From NCBI GenBank assembly GCA_958299035.1, contig CATQJL010000316.1:17337676-17401675 (forward strand): DNA of 64,000 nt, read 5' to 3'. Both the position numbers and the translations under genes were made by a program. Positions 36,441 to 50,400 of this stretch are shown piece after piece. Each line of letters begins with the position of its first letter. Position 1 is the stretch's first letter. The notes under the pieces were generated by a model. That model was not told the DNA's origin and made no database searches. It was given only the letters and a program-made list of their open reading frames with translations. The DNA is from Cylicocyclus nassatus. Its lineage: Eukaryota > Nematoda > Chromadorea > Rhabditida > Strongylidae.

Positions 36441-36587
36441 TTGATGAAATATTCTCTACATTGGCTGCATGCTATCTCAGGTGCGCACTACAAGCTCTTC
36501 AAGCAGATTCCTCCACTGCTGAAAATATTTAGATGTTGTAACTAAGTCCATTCATGATTTGGGGGTTTTCAGGATGTCCATGAGCCA

Positions 36588-37724
36588 TTAGGTCATTCGG
36601 AAAGTTTTTCGTTTTCACACCATCAAACTCATACAAGCATAGCTTTTTCCAGATCCAATCTTTATCCACCAAATAATTTCATTGTGTTCAGAAAACCTTA
36701 GGCAACACTCCTGTAGTGCTCTTGCGCTTTTCTCTTGCAAAATAATTCCATAGAAAACAGCAAAGCCTAAAAAGGCGTTTCTAACTAGCTAACTTTCACT
36801 GGGCCCTATTTTTTTTAATAGGTACCGGTGCGCCGTCAACATCTTTTGTGAGAGTCACCTTTCTTACAAGTGGTTTGAGGGGATTATGGGCCAGGATGGC
36901 ACCTCCCAGGGCGGTTATACGTGCAAGTCTGCTCAGTTTCAAAATGACGAGCGGTCTTTAGAGCGATATCATGCTGTTCTGCTCTAACACTAGATGACAT
37001 CTTGGCAGATTTATAGCGTGCAAGACTAGTAGGATCACATTGATTTGATTCCATCACCCTTTTGTAATGACTGACTGCTTATGACCGTGCTGTCAATGCT
37101 TGTTCCAAATGATTCAACACAATGTCGCTTCTTATGGCCGTACTTGGCTCAACTTTTGCTGTTAGTATCAGCCTAGGCTAAAAATAGATTGCTTCATCAA
37201 TTCTGAGCAACGTAGATTGACACTTCGTAGCACTCGTAGCTTGAGGGAGCAGAGTCACTGCGCCCTTAATCTACGAGTGCGACATTTGTGGGGTATATAT
37301 AGCTCATTTTTTCGGCATCGTAGCTTCAGCAAAAGTGGCTTTTAATGGGGCTATATGACACTTTAAAGCTTGCTATTAATCTTGTGCAGTTATTTTTGCT
37401 ATTTGCTCTAGGAGACCTTCTGAGATGCTCCCTTATACGGCAGGAACACCTTCCAAATGCAAAATATTAGCTTTCAATACTCAAATCTGAACTATTCTCA
37501 AGAAAACTTCAAACTAGCTTTTGAAATGCGATTATTCAAAAATCGCGTTCTCATATGTCTAAATTGAAGCCGCATAGCGTCTTCTGCAATTTCGGTGAAA
37601 TCCTTAGAAACTAGAAAACTTCCTCTACAAATCCATATATAGCGACCCCTATAAGCCCTTTTGCACTTTTTAAGACACCAACATCAAAAGCGCAAAAAGC
37701 CAAAAAACTTTTCGTATGACCTAA
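36588..37724. mobile_element. MITE with TTAGGTCATNCG ends, 1.1 kb
   Basis: Left TTAGGTCATTCGGAAAGTTT and inverted right TTAGGTCATACGAAAAGTTT are terminal inverted repeats in the mariner style. The interior has no transposase and no long arms were seen. Confidence 0.7.
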
Positions 37725-38235
37725 TAGTTTATAGGATTTGGGATGCAGGAAGTTATTCTAAGAAAAGCTCAAAGTGTATGTTAAAGGGGAAATATTATAA
37801 CGTTTCATCTGAATCGCTCCGGGTGTCTAGTTAAAAAGCTTTACGGGGATGGTCAGTATTCGAAGTGGACATTCAAGCAAGCTGCTTAGCATTCGATGCA
37901 GCATTCAACGCAGATTTTGGAGCTGAATTCTGTATCTGCTTAGCACTTTGTGGATGTAGTTATGAGCAGTTCTATTGCGGAAAGTCGTACATAAAATTTG
38001 TAAAATTGAGAAATTCTTCCAATTTCAGCTTAGCTTTAGACTTTAAGAATATAAAGTAACCTAGCTGCATGTTTTGGCCAAGCATCCATCCGAACATGGG
38101 CTTGTACTGTCAGAGTTGCGCTTAGGATGCACTGTTTCCTAGCAAAATAACGACTTTTAAGGCTTATAACTTCGTCCACAAAGGCGCTATGCATTTACGG
38201 AATACACTTCGAAGTCAGCGTTTATGTTGCATCTA
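37725..38235. other. No gene seen
   Basis: A 64-codon + strand frame at 37865 has no splice signals or family match. No repeat boundary was identified. Confidence 0.35.
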
Positions 38236-38760
38236 ATGGTATGCAGCTTGTTTGGATTGGCCACTTCAATTTTGATCATTCCTTTGTTAGCAAGGCTCGG
38301 CACTGGTGGCTTTCAGGGCAAGCTGGATATCGTTTTGGAATAAAAAGCAAGGAGAATACTCGTTCAAGCAAAAATTTCAGCCTTCCCCCCCCCACACAAA
38401 TACGATCGCCCTCTCCCTTTATGTCACCTTTCATCTTCTTTAGAAAACGCAAATTGTCATTTCTGCCTTACCAATACCTCTTGCAAAAACCAAAAATTTT
38501 CTGCTTCAACAGATTCGCCACGTAAGCGCGCGAATTGGAACCTGCAGCCCCAATTTTAACAAAAGGCTTTTTACATCGAAGAGAAAAGGAAAGGACCTCA
38601 AAGTTGGTGTGTAGATAGACAGACTATGTAAGAATATAAAAAACTATGTGAACTGAAGGCGTGGCAAACTTTTTTCGAAGTTAGTTGGCTTTCCAGCTAC
38701 CTAATTTATGACTTTTCTTTTTACAGCCACCTCAGGTGGCTGTACCCCAAACTGGTGCCA
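38236..38760. repeat. Dispersed repeat with CAGCCACCTCAGGTGGCTG palindrome
   Basis: Blocks here (AGGGCAAGCTGGATATCGTT, ACAAATACGATCGCCCTCTC, CTTTCATCTTCTTTAGAAAA) recur in reverse orientation at 51965-52436. A perfect 19-base palindrome lies at 38724-38742. The ends are undefined. Confidence 0.6.
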
Positions 38761-39831
38761 TCGCTGCGTGTTTCTGACTTGGTTAATAGAGAGATAAATT
38801 TTCATAAATATGACATAGGCATGAGGGGAACGGAACTTACCTATCCGAGATATTTTCGCACTTCATGGGTGTGTGTCTGCGGGGTATAATTGGGCATAGC
38901 GAGCTCGCTGATTCCAGATGCTCTTTAAGATACAGCGCTAAGCTAAGCCCCGCCCACACATTGCACCTTTTTGGCAAGAACCAAGACATGCCAGAAAACC
39001 TGGCAATACCTGAGGACATCGAGGCTGGCTCAGCGCCAGAATGTGCTAAAAGATGGCTGCGAGGCTCAAAATAGAGCTAATGGAACGAAAAAAAAGGTGA
39101 CCATTAGGAGGATTAGGCATATGAATGGAACATGTTTCGAGAAATTTTGTAAGTCATATAAAGCTGTCATAGTTATAAATATATTAACTATATAGATAAA
39201 ATATTTAATTCACAAAAATATGTGCAGCGCCCTGTACACATTGATCGTTTGATAGACTAGCCGACCTTCATAGTCTTTAAATTAAGGTTACATCCTCAGA
39301 CCATGTTGTTCTCACTAGAAAAATGAGTCATTTTGTCAGACGTTCCGAGAGAAACAGTGAAAAAGCACTTTTACATGCTTTTAGAGCATGCTTTATTTTT
39401 GTTTGTCGAGATTTCTTTAGCTGAAAGTCGAATTCACCGAATTAAAAACTCGGCTCTGTAAGAGAAGACAGCGCAAAACCAATTGCATAATTGAAAAGAG
39501 CGCCTCAGAAAACCCCTAAATCCGTATTGCAACTGAAATCGAGCAGATAGTTGCTGAACATCAATTTTGTGATTTTATTGAATTCCCGGTTTTGTGATTG
39601 ATGGATGCATCGCGAAAGAGTCGATGGATGGGGGCGGGGCTTAGAATACACACAGATTAGGCTCCGTACACTATGCTAATTGCGTATACCTGACTGCTCA
39701 TAATACCTAAGGTATGCTGCGGCAAGTCTTTCGGGTAGGTAAGTTCCCGCACCCAGGCATGAAATCGAGGGATAGGTGAAACTGGAGGAGGAGAAGGGAA
39801 AGGGAAGAGGGGATGGGATTGAACTATTGTA
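38761..39831. other. No gene seen
   Basis: Frames of 60-90 codons occur on both strands, including a - strand frame ending at a GT-like site near 38837, but none has a recognisable motif or a partner exon. Confidence 0.35.
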
Positions 39832-40747
39832 TTAGGTTGTTGCAAAAACAATGTCCCTTTTTCTAGACCTATATTCCAAACAACTTTTTTCCCATCAGAC
39901 TTTCTTTTTCGATATAGCATCTGCATATCATTGGGAAGCTCTCTTCATGTACTTTCTCATGGCGGTGAGATTAAGCTGCTATTCTCACTTGTGAGAATTT
40001 CACCAGCATTTTTCAGATCCGCACTCAAAATCAGAATCTCATAGCTTCCACTTTCTTGACCACAATTCAGGAGCAAACAAACGAATTCTCTTGAAAACAT
40101 AGCAAGTGGAATGAAGATTGTTTACCTACTGCGTGCTTATGTAGATTTTTGGAGAAATGTGGACTGAGAAATTGACGCGTCAAAATAGACACTAGCTGCT
40201 GGCATTCTATGGGTCAGAAATTTTTCATAATTAAGGCAATCGCCATTCGCCCATTTCTGTAAGCTTGAAATTAGCACACCTTAACTACATTATTTGAAGA
40301 GAAACTTAGCTATTTAGTGCGCGAAGAATTCCAAATTTTCATAATTAGGCACTTACAACCCTACAACAAATAGGCTCAAAAAAGTGAACATTTTTGATTT
40401 TTATCTCTTTTCGCAGAACTCCTTCGTTGCAGTTCTTTCTATACAGACCTACACTATTGGCCTGCGGCTGCAAAATAAGCTAATTAGCAGACATAGGGAC
40501 AAAGCTTGAAGGGAGTTGTAAGCTCTTAAAGACGAGGTTTTTACGAGAAAAACTTTCAATTTTCTGACGCATGGTTTTCTTCCCGTTTGCGATATCAGTA
40601 TGGGCAGGGGCGCGCTAGGTTAAGAAAGGTTTGATGTCTTTATTGGTCTTGACAGCATTCAAATTCAAAAATATAGAGACTGAACGAAGTTATAGCCTTC
40701 CAAAGTGAAAATTTGCGAAACGGACATTATTTTTGCAACAACCTAAT
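39832..40747. mobile_element. MITE with TTAGGTTGTTGCAAAAA ends
   Basis: Left TTAGGTTGTTGCAAAAACAA and inverted right TTAGGTTGTTGCAAAAATAA, 916 bp, with TA at the edges. It belongs to the mariner-tip group (TTAGGTTG) but has a different interior from the foldbacks. A decayed relative lies at 4470-5390. Confidence 0.82.
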
Positions 40748-40976
40748 ACAACTGGCCAGTCCCTGAAGTCTTTTATGCCACTGATTCAAATTGTTCAATC
40801 TTTGCTTTCTAACCTCGCAGCGCAAACAGCCGCTCGTATGCCATCTGCAGTGCCCCAGCTTTTGGGCATTTGAATGAAAGAGCAAGTGTGCAAAAGCACT
40901 ACAATCGTTCTATCTCTTGATGAGCAGGTATGAAATCTTAACTGCATTGTAAAATGCTCAGAATGCCGATTGCGAG

Positions 40977-41169
40977 TACCCTTTTTTCAGGTGTATAAGC
41001 CGCACCCTTTTTGCTCTAAACGCGAGCAGACCCAAGCGTGCCGCCTCGCGAAGCTGTCGCTTTATCGCATACTGCTCTCACTTAACGCGCTCCATGATGA
41101 CAGCCAGTCTTTTGGCGTGTTCGCCTGTAGAGCGAAAAGGGTGCGGCTTATACACCTGAAAATAGGGTA
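40977..41169. mobile_element. MITE with TACCCTWTTTTCAGGTGTAT ends
   Basis: 193 bp with inverted repeats (TACCCTTTTTTCAGGTGTAT left, TACCCTATTTTCAGGTGTAT right inverted) continuing through AAGCCGCACCCTTTT. The tips match the 17366 and 59756 elements but the interior differs. Confidence 0.85.
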
Positions 41170-41413
41170 ACTCATATATAAAAATTTTTATTTTTAAAAC
41201 AGTTTCCAAAATATGCAGCCTACTCATGAGAAAAATGCAACGATTGTTTGAAAGCGAAAATTTGCATAAACAATTTGCATAGACGAAAGTAATGTACTTG
41301 AAATGTAGCTCACCATTGTGCAGACATGTGTAAGACTATTACTGCGTTTAGATACACACACCTGTTTGGTTAAAGTTACTGATGCAACAGTATGGCTAAT
41401 CTTTTGATTTCAG

Positions 41414-44400
41414 ATTTTACAAGTTTGGATGCGTAGGTTTTGTTATTGCTCATGAGTTCATGCACGCATTTGGAAAACATGGTAAGTCATTTTTTCTTGA
41501 TTCAAAGGGCAATTCAAATAAATAAACGAGTTTATCTGTTCATGAATCTTTTTGTTCAACGAAACAACACTGCTGTGTTTGCACAACATTATTTCTTCGC
41601 CCTCTCGTTAAAGGCAGTGGATAGGCTTGAAGTTTTTTTGCTTACCTGGGGTAATTTGAGGCGCTGTTCCGAAGATCCACCTTGAAGAGCACGAAAATGG
41701 CAAAAACTACCATTTCTCAAGGCCTTCAGTTTCGAATTTGGACGAGTGAAGCATGCACCGCCAATTTTAGAGAGGCAGAATCGTTGTGGGACCCTCGCAG
41801 TATAACATCGCGGCATGCCTTCTCTGACGGGTCAGGGAGAATCGCAAGCATGTCCGCGCATGATAGAATGGCTTGCGCATAACGGGGTTTTCATTTAAAC
41901 CCGCGGTGGAGGCGAAGCTGAGCACGCCTAGTATCAATACTATATATTTTTGGCTTGATCACTTTTTGTACTTTCACCCAAAAAAGATAGAAGGAGTAAT
42001 GGGATCTGAACCAGATTTGGCAGACATGTATGGGGTGGAACGTGTGTTAATAAGCCATATTGTTCGAAGTCCACCGGTTGACTCTATCGATTTAATGATT
42101 TCATGGAGTTTTTCTCTGAAAATTTTATATGTTCACTCAAAAAGGATAGAAGGAGTAATGGGATTTAAACTAGATCCGGCAGACAATGTATGGGTGGGGC
42201 GTGTGTGTGTGCCATTTTGTTCGGGGTCCACCGTTCGACTCTATTTTGTTGATCAATACTATATATTTTTGTATGTTTTTCCAAAAAGTATAGAAGAAGT
42301 TGTGAAACTGAACCAAATTTGGTGGACATATGATAAGCAATTTTGATCAGGACTTACCGTTCCATTCTATCGATTTATAGATTTTTCGACAGTTTTGGCT
42401 TAGAAAATTTTGTATGTTCGCCCAAAAGGGATAGAAAAAGCCAAGGAATCTGAACCAAATTTGGCAGACCAAATGAATGGAGTGGGAGTGTATTAATAAG
42501 CCATTTTACTTGGGATTGAATGTTTGGCTTTAACGATTTATTGGTTTTTTGCAGTTTTTGCTCAGAAAATTTTGTATGTTCGCTGAAAAAGGATAGAAGG
42601 AGCCAAAAAATCTAGACCATTGGCAGGACTAATGTGTGGGAAGGAGCGTGTGGTAATGCGCCTTTTGGCATCGCCTTTCGGGACCCTGGTTACCTCTACT
42701 GATTCATTGAATATTCCAGTTTTTGCCTTTCAAATTTTTTCCGCCCTGAATATAAAAAGTTTTATTCATTCTAAAAACGCATGTGTTCTAAACACCGCAG
42801 AAAAGCATAGGCTACCTTTCGCGGCAATTTGCTGCGCGTTTTTATCGTTTTTATTGAGATTCGGTTTCAAAGGAAAATGTCTTATTAGCAACTTTAATCC
42901 AGTATCTCCAGAAAGATAAACAAGAGGGGTATAGTACATTTCATACGCATTTGAATGATGCGAGACGTGTGTTCAAATTTATTTTGTTTAAGACATACCA
43001 TTGCTTTCAAAGGTTTATCAATTTTTTGCAGTTTCGCTCAAAAGTTTTCTGCCGACCCAAAATGTTTGAAAAAATTATGAGGTCTAAACCGAACTTCGCG
43101 AACATGAATTTCGTGGTGGACAGATGTCACTAAGCTTATATCAGTCTCTTGTCGTTTTTGTTTCATTGACTTCTGCGTTTTTTTTCTTAGCCATTTGTTA
43201 TGGCTAACCCAGAATGCTAGAAAAAATTATGAGACCTGAATCAGACTTTGCATGCATAAACTTCTGAAAGGGTCTTTTGTCAGTGAGCCATTTCCACTGA
43301 TATAGGCTTAATCGATTTACTAATTTTTCTTACTTTACACTCTTGGGGCTTAAAATTGGCAGGAAAGGATAGGTAGGCGAGTTAATATTTACGAATACAA
43401 TTTCTATTGCTTCAATTATTAACTTTCTCAACCTATTCATTATTTTTTCCTCTAACATTCTCGACAACTGATTGATATATGACTAAGCATCAATATTTTT
43501 CTCAGCGAGATTCATCGACAGCTAAGTTTATCAAAAGCAGAAATTTTACTCACCCATAGGATTAAGCATCACCATCAACCATATTAATCCAATGACAGTC
43601 AACGCCCTTATATCCCACCCCCCATGTTTTCCTCATTCCATGACGCCTTTCTCACTTCCTTTAAATGCTTCCACTTCCAACACCGTGATACCGTCATTTA
43701 CCCTATTTGGGACATGAAACACATGTAAGATGAATGAAAATGAACAAGTGAACATGTCTGCGACATGGACACAGACCTTAGCATGTCATAGGACACATCC
43801 AGCCCTTCTGCGTTATTGACTGTGCATTGTCTGTTGCTTGGATTACTGACACAAATTTGTTTGAGAGGAAAGTGCGTCCTCGATCATCCTCCTACATAGG
43901 TTAAACAAAAGTGTTTCGCAAACTAACACTAGCAAATTCTCACATTTGCACAACACAGAGTGTAACGAAAATACAGGAAAGCGAAGCTGCAGAGTACCAG
44001 CCGAACCTGCCGCGTAGCGGCAGAGTGCGGCGGATTCTATATACAGGGTGTCCCAAAAGAATGTATGCATTGTTTTCGTTAATATCTCTCTTCCCAATAA
44101 GTCTTTTGCCTTGCTTCAGATACCCTTTTGTAGAGCTGGCTTCAACTTAGATTTGCAGTATAGAACGAATCACACATCTCTCTTCATTACTGTAGGATTA
44201 CGGTAGAAACTTCAAAGAGGGTTTTGAGCCATAAAAGGCCATTTTTGCCTCATAAAGGAATTACAACAGCATGAAAACTTTTACGCTAAGCTAATTAGAG
44301 TTACTGATTCTAAATGTAAAGTTCCCAGCTCATTATGATGCTTAATTGAAGAGTTATGACGGGTAAGAGGTAACGGCCATTTTTTCAATGTTCCTAAAAA

Positions 44401-47400
44401 GTCCTTTTACACCGTTTAAAAAGCTTCGCAATCGTGTAAATAGTTGACTATCGAACTCAACGTCCACACAAACCCTATTATTTCACATTTTTTGAAAAAT
44501 TTCGAGACGGCAGCTTTTTCCATATTGACACCATATGTTTCAACTTTCTACCGTAATCCCACAGTAATGAAAAGGGAAGGGTGAATCATTCTAGATTGCA
44601 AACCTAAGTTGAAGCCAGCTCTACGAAAAGGTACCTGAAGCAAGGGAAAATACTTCTTGAGAAGAGAAATATTAACGATCAAACAGTGCATACATACTTT
44701 TGGGACCCTGTATTTGAGAGATGATATTTGACCACAGATCACGACAAATCACTGCCCGTTATCTACTTACAGCTTCAACTAATTTGAAAAAATAGGAACT
44801 TACTAATGAACTTTTCAAAGAGTAGCGGCTTTTAAGGCTTTTGTGCGATTATGAGGTAAGTTTGAATCAGCAATTTCTTGGCATTATTGTCCATTAAGAG
44901 GGCAGCTTAGTGGGCAAATGGAAAGGAGGGCCTTTTCCAACCCTGAGGAAAAAACCTCTGTTTTAGCTTTTGTGAAGAAATAGCCCTTAGAGCAAGAAAT
45001 GAAGTACGGCCATACAGGTCGACCACACTAATCGAAAACGCATGCTAATCATTTTTTTTGAAAAATTTTTTGCTGCGTCTTCTCCCGTTCCAGCTAGCGG
45101 ACGGCACGAGTCCGTTTCTAAGCTTCTTGAAAACGAAGACTCCGCTGACTTTCAAAAATTGAGTTTCCCTTGACCCTTGCTGTACCCCCCCCCCCTCGAA
45201 GTCTTGAGTGAGCTCAAAAAGTCTGAGAGAAGCAAAATTTTGAATGGAATTCTATAAGAGGGCAAAAAACGGTATACATTGGGCTATACGAAAATGGTTT
45301 CATGCTCAGGGGTAGATTCCTGACTGAAGCATCTGTTCATTGAAGAAAAATTCAAATAAGCGAACTTCCAAAAAATGCTCCGTACGATCTCAGATCGTAT
45401 GGTGGCCGTCTGGGAACAGACTAATTTTGGAGAAAGTATTAGGTCACATAAGTTTTCAAAACTTTCTGCATAATTCTCTCCTTAAGATTTATATAATACA
45501 AATTTGGTGTCAAAAGCTTGTGTCTACGCTCTAAACAAGCATTTGTTTACATTAGCCTTGCTTTCAAATCGCGCGCGCTTTTCGCAAACCCGACGGGGCA
45601 GTCATTCGTATGATAACCCGTTTTTGAAGCTTTTCGACTAAATGGCGCTTATCCTTGATGCTCGACAACGCAAACCCGCAAAAACGAAATCCCCTCTGCG
45701 TTTTCGCGTTAAAAACGAGGTCCAACTTGCTTCCATACAATCTGTACTCTAGTTCCAGCCTTTTGCCACACCAGAAAAGTCCTTAAATCTTCAAGGCTAT
45801 CAGCCTATTCCTATGTAAAAAAGAATAGCGAGTGTCTGTGTGTAAAAGGTATGTTACGCATCGACTGCGTAGTGTAAACCCATTGCACACATCTCCTGTA
45901 CCCTTACGTATTAAGCTTTTCTGTAGCAATTTGTTGAGTATCATATCGAACTAATTTTTAAATTTTGCAGAATGATTTCCTATCAACTGCAGTCATTCAA
46001 CTTTTCACATTTTATGTACACTACAGTAAAGTTCACTTTCATCCCATGGAATGAGTGTGTGGTTACTCAAAGTTGAATTGTGTAGCAGATGAGCCCCTGC
46101 TGACAGCGAGCGCGGCTGCCTTTTGAATTGCTTCAAAGAAACAAAAGGCAATGGTATATTAGCAGACTGCGCAAAGCAAAAGATAAGCTCCTTCTCAGAT
46201 AATTGCCGAAGGCAGGCGGTTGGCAAACTACCGCTTTTCTGCAAGCGGTCAGCAAAATTTTGGAGCGTGTCTAGACCTTCAGCAAGCGGTACTTCCGTGT
46301 TCTGCCGGCGGGCAGCAATACAGAATTCTGCGAGCGCTCGTCAAATAATTTTTTTCAGCAAGCGCTGGCCAGAATTCTAGCAGGCGCTCGGACTCTTTTT
46401 ACTCAGTTTCAGGAAAACGCCAAGCAAAGGTAACATTTTACATGGTAAAGGTGTCACCGATGCTTTATTTAGTCGAGTTTGAGGTATTACGGGCTATGTG
46501 TCCACGAAGGACCTCACGGCTTTCAATAATTTTGCATATTCTCGCGGAAAGTCCGCGAGAATGCGGCTACTGCGCCGCAACTAATATATGAAAAATTCGC
46601 AGTGTTTTCTTTGAGCATGGTCTGAATTTGGCCGGCATTCTTCCAGATTTTTGCAAGTGAACCGCAAGAAATCAGCGGACTATATTTTTAATGCTCGCTT
46701 GCCCATAAATCGCATGACCGCCTGCTCCCGACACTTTTCTGAGTAGTGGAGGCGAAAAAAAATATTCCTTCTTGCTAAGTGTAATCTTTTCCTTGACATT
46801 CAAACTGACACCATAATCGTGCAAGACCGCGAACGCCGTTTGGTCACCATAAGGGGAGTCTCAATAGTAATTACACGCTTTTTAATCCTTAAAAACTCTC
46901 TTCCTACCAAGCCTTTTTATAGGTTCAAGTACCATGTAGACGGGAATATTTAACTTATTGTTAGATTTGCAGTGTGGAGTAATACCCATCGCCGTTTACT
47001 CTAGGAATAGTATGGACTTCCAGCATAGAAAGCCATCGTAAAATAGATGGTTTAGATAAAAGTTTTAAAAATCGTGTAGCAAACTTCATCAGACAACTGT
47101 TTATGGTTTTTCAGTTTTAAATGGTTCTATTACGATTTAGAAAACACTAAAAATCATCGTTGCGATTTACTTAGCATAATTATGAACAAAGCCTTACGGT
47201 GAAGTGCGATTTTCATATCAATAATCAGCGACTCAGTTCAGCCTAATTATAAAGCTTTCGGACCGGCATCTATTTTAAAAATATCTAGCCACTTACGGCT
47301 CGTTCAGAATAAATCGCTCCATAATAAATCAAGTTGAAGCATCCTCTATTGAATGCTAATTGAAGCTAAGGAGAAGGCTTATTGAGAAGGTAGTTACGAA

Positions 47401-50400
47401 CGATTGAAAGTTTGTACTTACTTATGGGACACCGTGTATATGTAGGCATTTGACCTCCTCTCCTCCCCCCCCCCCTGCCCCAACTTTTCATGCGCTAGCT
47501 TACAAGGAAAGCGAGTTTAGTCGGAGTAGCCTTTTTAAACGAGACTTTGGGGAGTATTGTACAATGATTCCAAATCTGCCTTCATCATCTGTCAAGGCCT
47601 TTGGACGCTGAGTAGTTGGCGTTTTTCGGGTCAAATTGAACACCAAACGGAAACAAAATCGCCCAAATTTGCTCAAATGGTCTGGTGTCGAGTATAAGAC
47701 CAGTTATGGATACGCTTTGTCTTATACACTAATACTTAACACTGCTTTATCTGAGCGCTGGAAGATCGTAACAACTCAATTTACCTAAACTTTGCATCCA
47801 TTTTTCAAAAAAAATTTTTCAACGATCATAACTCGGTGCCCAGAAGGCGCTCGGCAGATAATAAAGGCAGATTTGGGGCTAACGTGCCATGCTCTTCAAA
47901 CTGGCATGAGTCTCACTTGAAAACGCCATTTCGACTAAAACAGCTCCCCTTATCAGCAAATTTTCGAAACTCCGTAGTCTGATTGGACATATTGGTGGAT
48001 GAAAGAAACAAAATTATGTTGTGTAGCGGATTCTCATAGAGCACCATTATGCCGCCTTCTAAACGTAAGAGATGCTGAATGTGGCTCTTGGAGCGTCTTG
48101 AAAACGATTAGATGGAGATTTTCAATAGGCGTAGACTCAGCTATGCGGCACTTGATTAAACTCTCATACGACTACCGATCTGCAAACAACGTCCAAGGCG
48201 AATTGCCTTGTTGAAGCATGAGCTTGTACACATTTTGATCCGAGGCAATTCATCCTCTTCGGTACTTTGAATCATTGCATATGTTTATGCAACTTGCCTT
48301 GTCTTTACTCAGTGACAAGAAACCACTTTTTGACATGGTGCGTCAACCATCATCAAGTTAACATCAAGAAAAAAAGAGAAAAAAGAATTGCGATAATGGT
48401 CTTTTTTCATTCGTAAATAAAACTGCAGATTGAAAGGACGTAAATACATATACATAGTGCATATATACTCAGACAGTAACTCGAACGGCGGGCCTTTATG
48501 CTTTGCCGGGCGGACAACGAGCCGTAAATTGTTGGGTGGTCTTGTGCGGGCGAGAAGCGCGCCTTCGATACCGGCTTGCATGCGGCGAACTTTGCAGAGC
48601 GGGCGGGCGGCGTGCCAGCATTATCATAGTCCTTATCTTGGATCATTCTACATTTTCTCTTTGGTTGGTGTTTACTTTTGTCAGTACTGTTTCCATGGCT
48701 TGCTCGCCATCTTGAGCTGCTAAAATGATTATGAATCAGCCGTTGTCATTCACGATGGTCCTCACAAAATCACATGAACGTAACCTTAGAAATAGGAGAT
48801 GAAGGTAGTTTCTGATGCGAAGAGGTGAGATATGAAATTCAGTGAATGACAAGTGGCATCAATTTCAGAGAGCCTATCTTCCGGAGAATGCTCTAGGCAA
48901 TAGTTGCTATCTTCAAAAGATTGAGAGATGACAAGTGAAATAAATATGAGGTGAAAAAAGTTTGGAACGGGAAACGTAGTAAATGAATGGGACGTAGAAT
49001 ATACTTGATGTATTTTTGCATAAATCGCCACACTTCTGGGTATCCGAATGAAATGCGGCCAAGCTGATTCCGCGACACTTGCTACATGGTTCGCTTTCTA
49101 TATAAAACTGAAAATTCGATATGTACCCTATTCAGCTTTCTTTCAGAAATTTTCTGCTTTATCGTATGGTGCTCTAACAAAGGTAAACTAAATTGGCATC
49201 TACTGCCACGTATTCCTACCTTGTATCTCACGTAGTGAATCTTATATAAACCTACTCTGTATTGCATTCTTGTAGTATGAGTACAATACCACTCATAGAA
49301 CATGCAAAATTTCTGGGAATTCCGCGAAATTCCGGGAATTCCGGAAATTTGGCGAAATTCATGTGAATCACGCAAATTACGATCTCGAGGATCTTTCGAG
49401 TTGAACATAAAATTCGCGACCACAGTGTCTTACAGTCACTTGGGTGGAATTTTACGAAACAGGCGATCTTTTCATTTTGGGCAAATCATGAGGACGTAAT
49501 ATCGTATGCCCGTAACTCGACGATTGCTACAGATTGAAACCAGATGCATGCACCGTTCAATAGCATGCTTTCCAGTGAATTTAATCTGCAAAAGCAAGCA
49601 AGCAGACTTTCTGAGAGGTGCTCGAAAAATGCAGGCCTACGAACTTGCTTGGCTTAGCTAAAGTTCTCTCACCATATCTCTACTAGAAAGCCCTGTACTC
49701 CGCGCAAAAGACGATTATCGTAAACAGCGTGTCCGAGAACCTTTTAGAGCGATGTTTCCTTATAATCCAAGATCATCGACATTTTGACCAAAACCCATCG
49801 GCGAGCTTCAGGGCGTAGAATGAGAAAAAATCAAATCACCCGAATTTCTTTGAAACTTGCTTATAGAAGTTATCTGGTCTGCAGATTACGAAAATCACAC
49901 CTGCTTAGCAGTAGAGCTTCCCATTTTAGGGTCACGGTGAGCAGAGTTTGAGACAACACGATTTTTCCAGAAATTACCAGCTCTTCTATCTTTTTTTCAA
50001 GAAGATATTCTGGTTGCTATTGAGTGCTCGATAATCTGCGGAAGCAGCACAACCCAAAAGTGTTTATGGGAGTCTTTCATGTTTGATGTGCGCTGCATTG
50101 CGGCCTTGTGTATATACGCGCGCAGAAAATTGAAGAAAAATTGAAAATGGAATTTCAAAGGACATGCTGTATACAGTAAGGTTCGCCTTGACGAGACGAA
50201 CATGCTGCTTTCGGATTTCGAAGATGTTCTTCTGAAGGAAGTTACGGCAAGTAGAACTTGGAACAGCTTGGTTTTTCCAGAGTTTATCAGCTCTCCTATC
50301 TCTTTTAAAAGAGAGTCTTCGGCTGCTGTTTAGCGCAGGATAATCTAGTAAAAAAGTAGTAACGAACGGTGCCCATCACAGTCTCCTATGTGTGATGCTC

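Noticed and set aside
47971..48214. Frame containing WTYWWMKET as the missing M13 exon
   Set aside because: The resemblance is short, the acceptor is poor, and the splice phase fits neither 41481 nor 51220.
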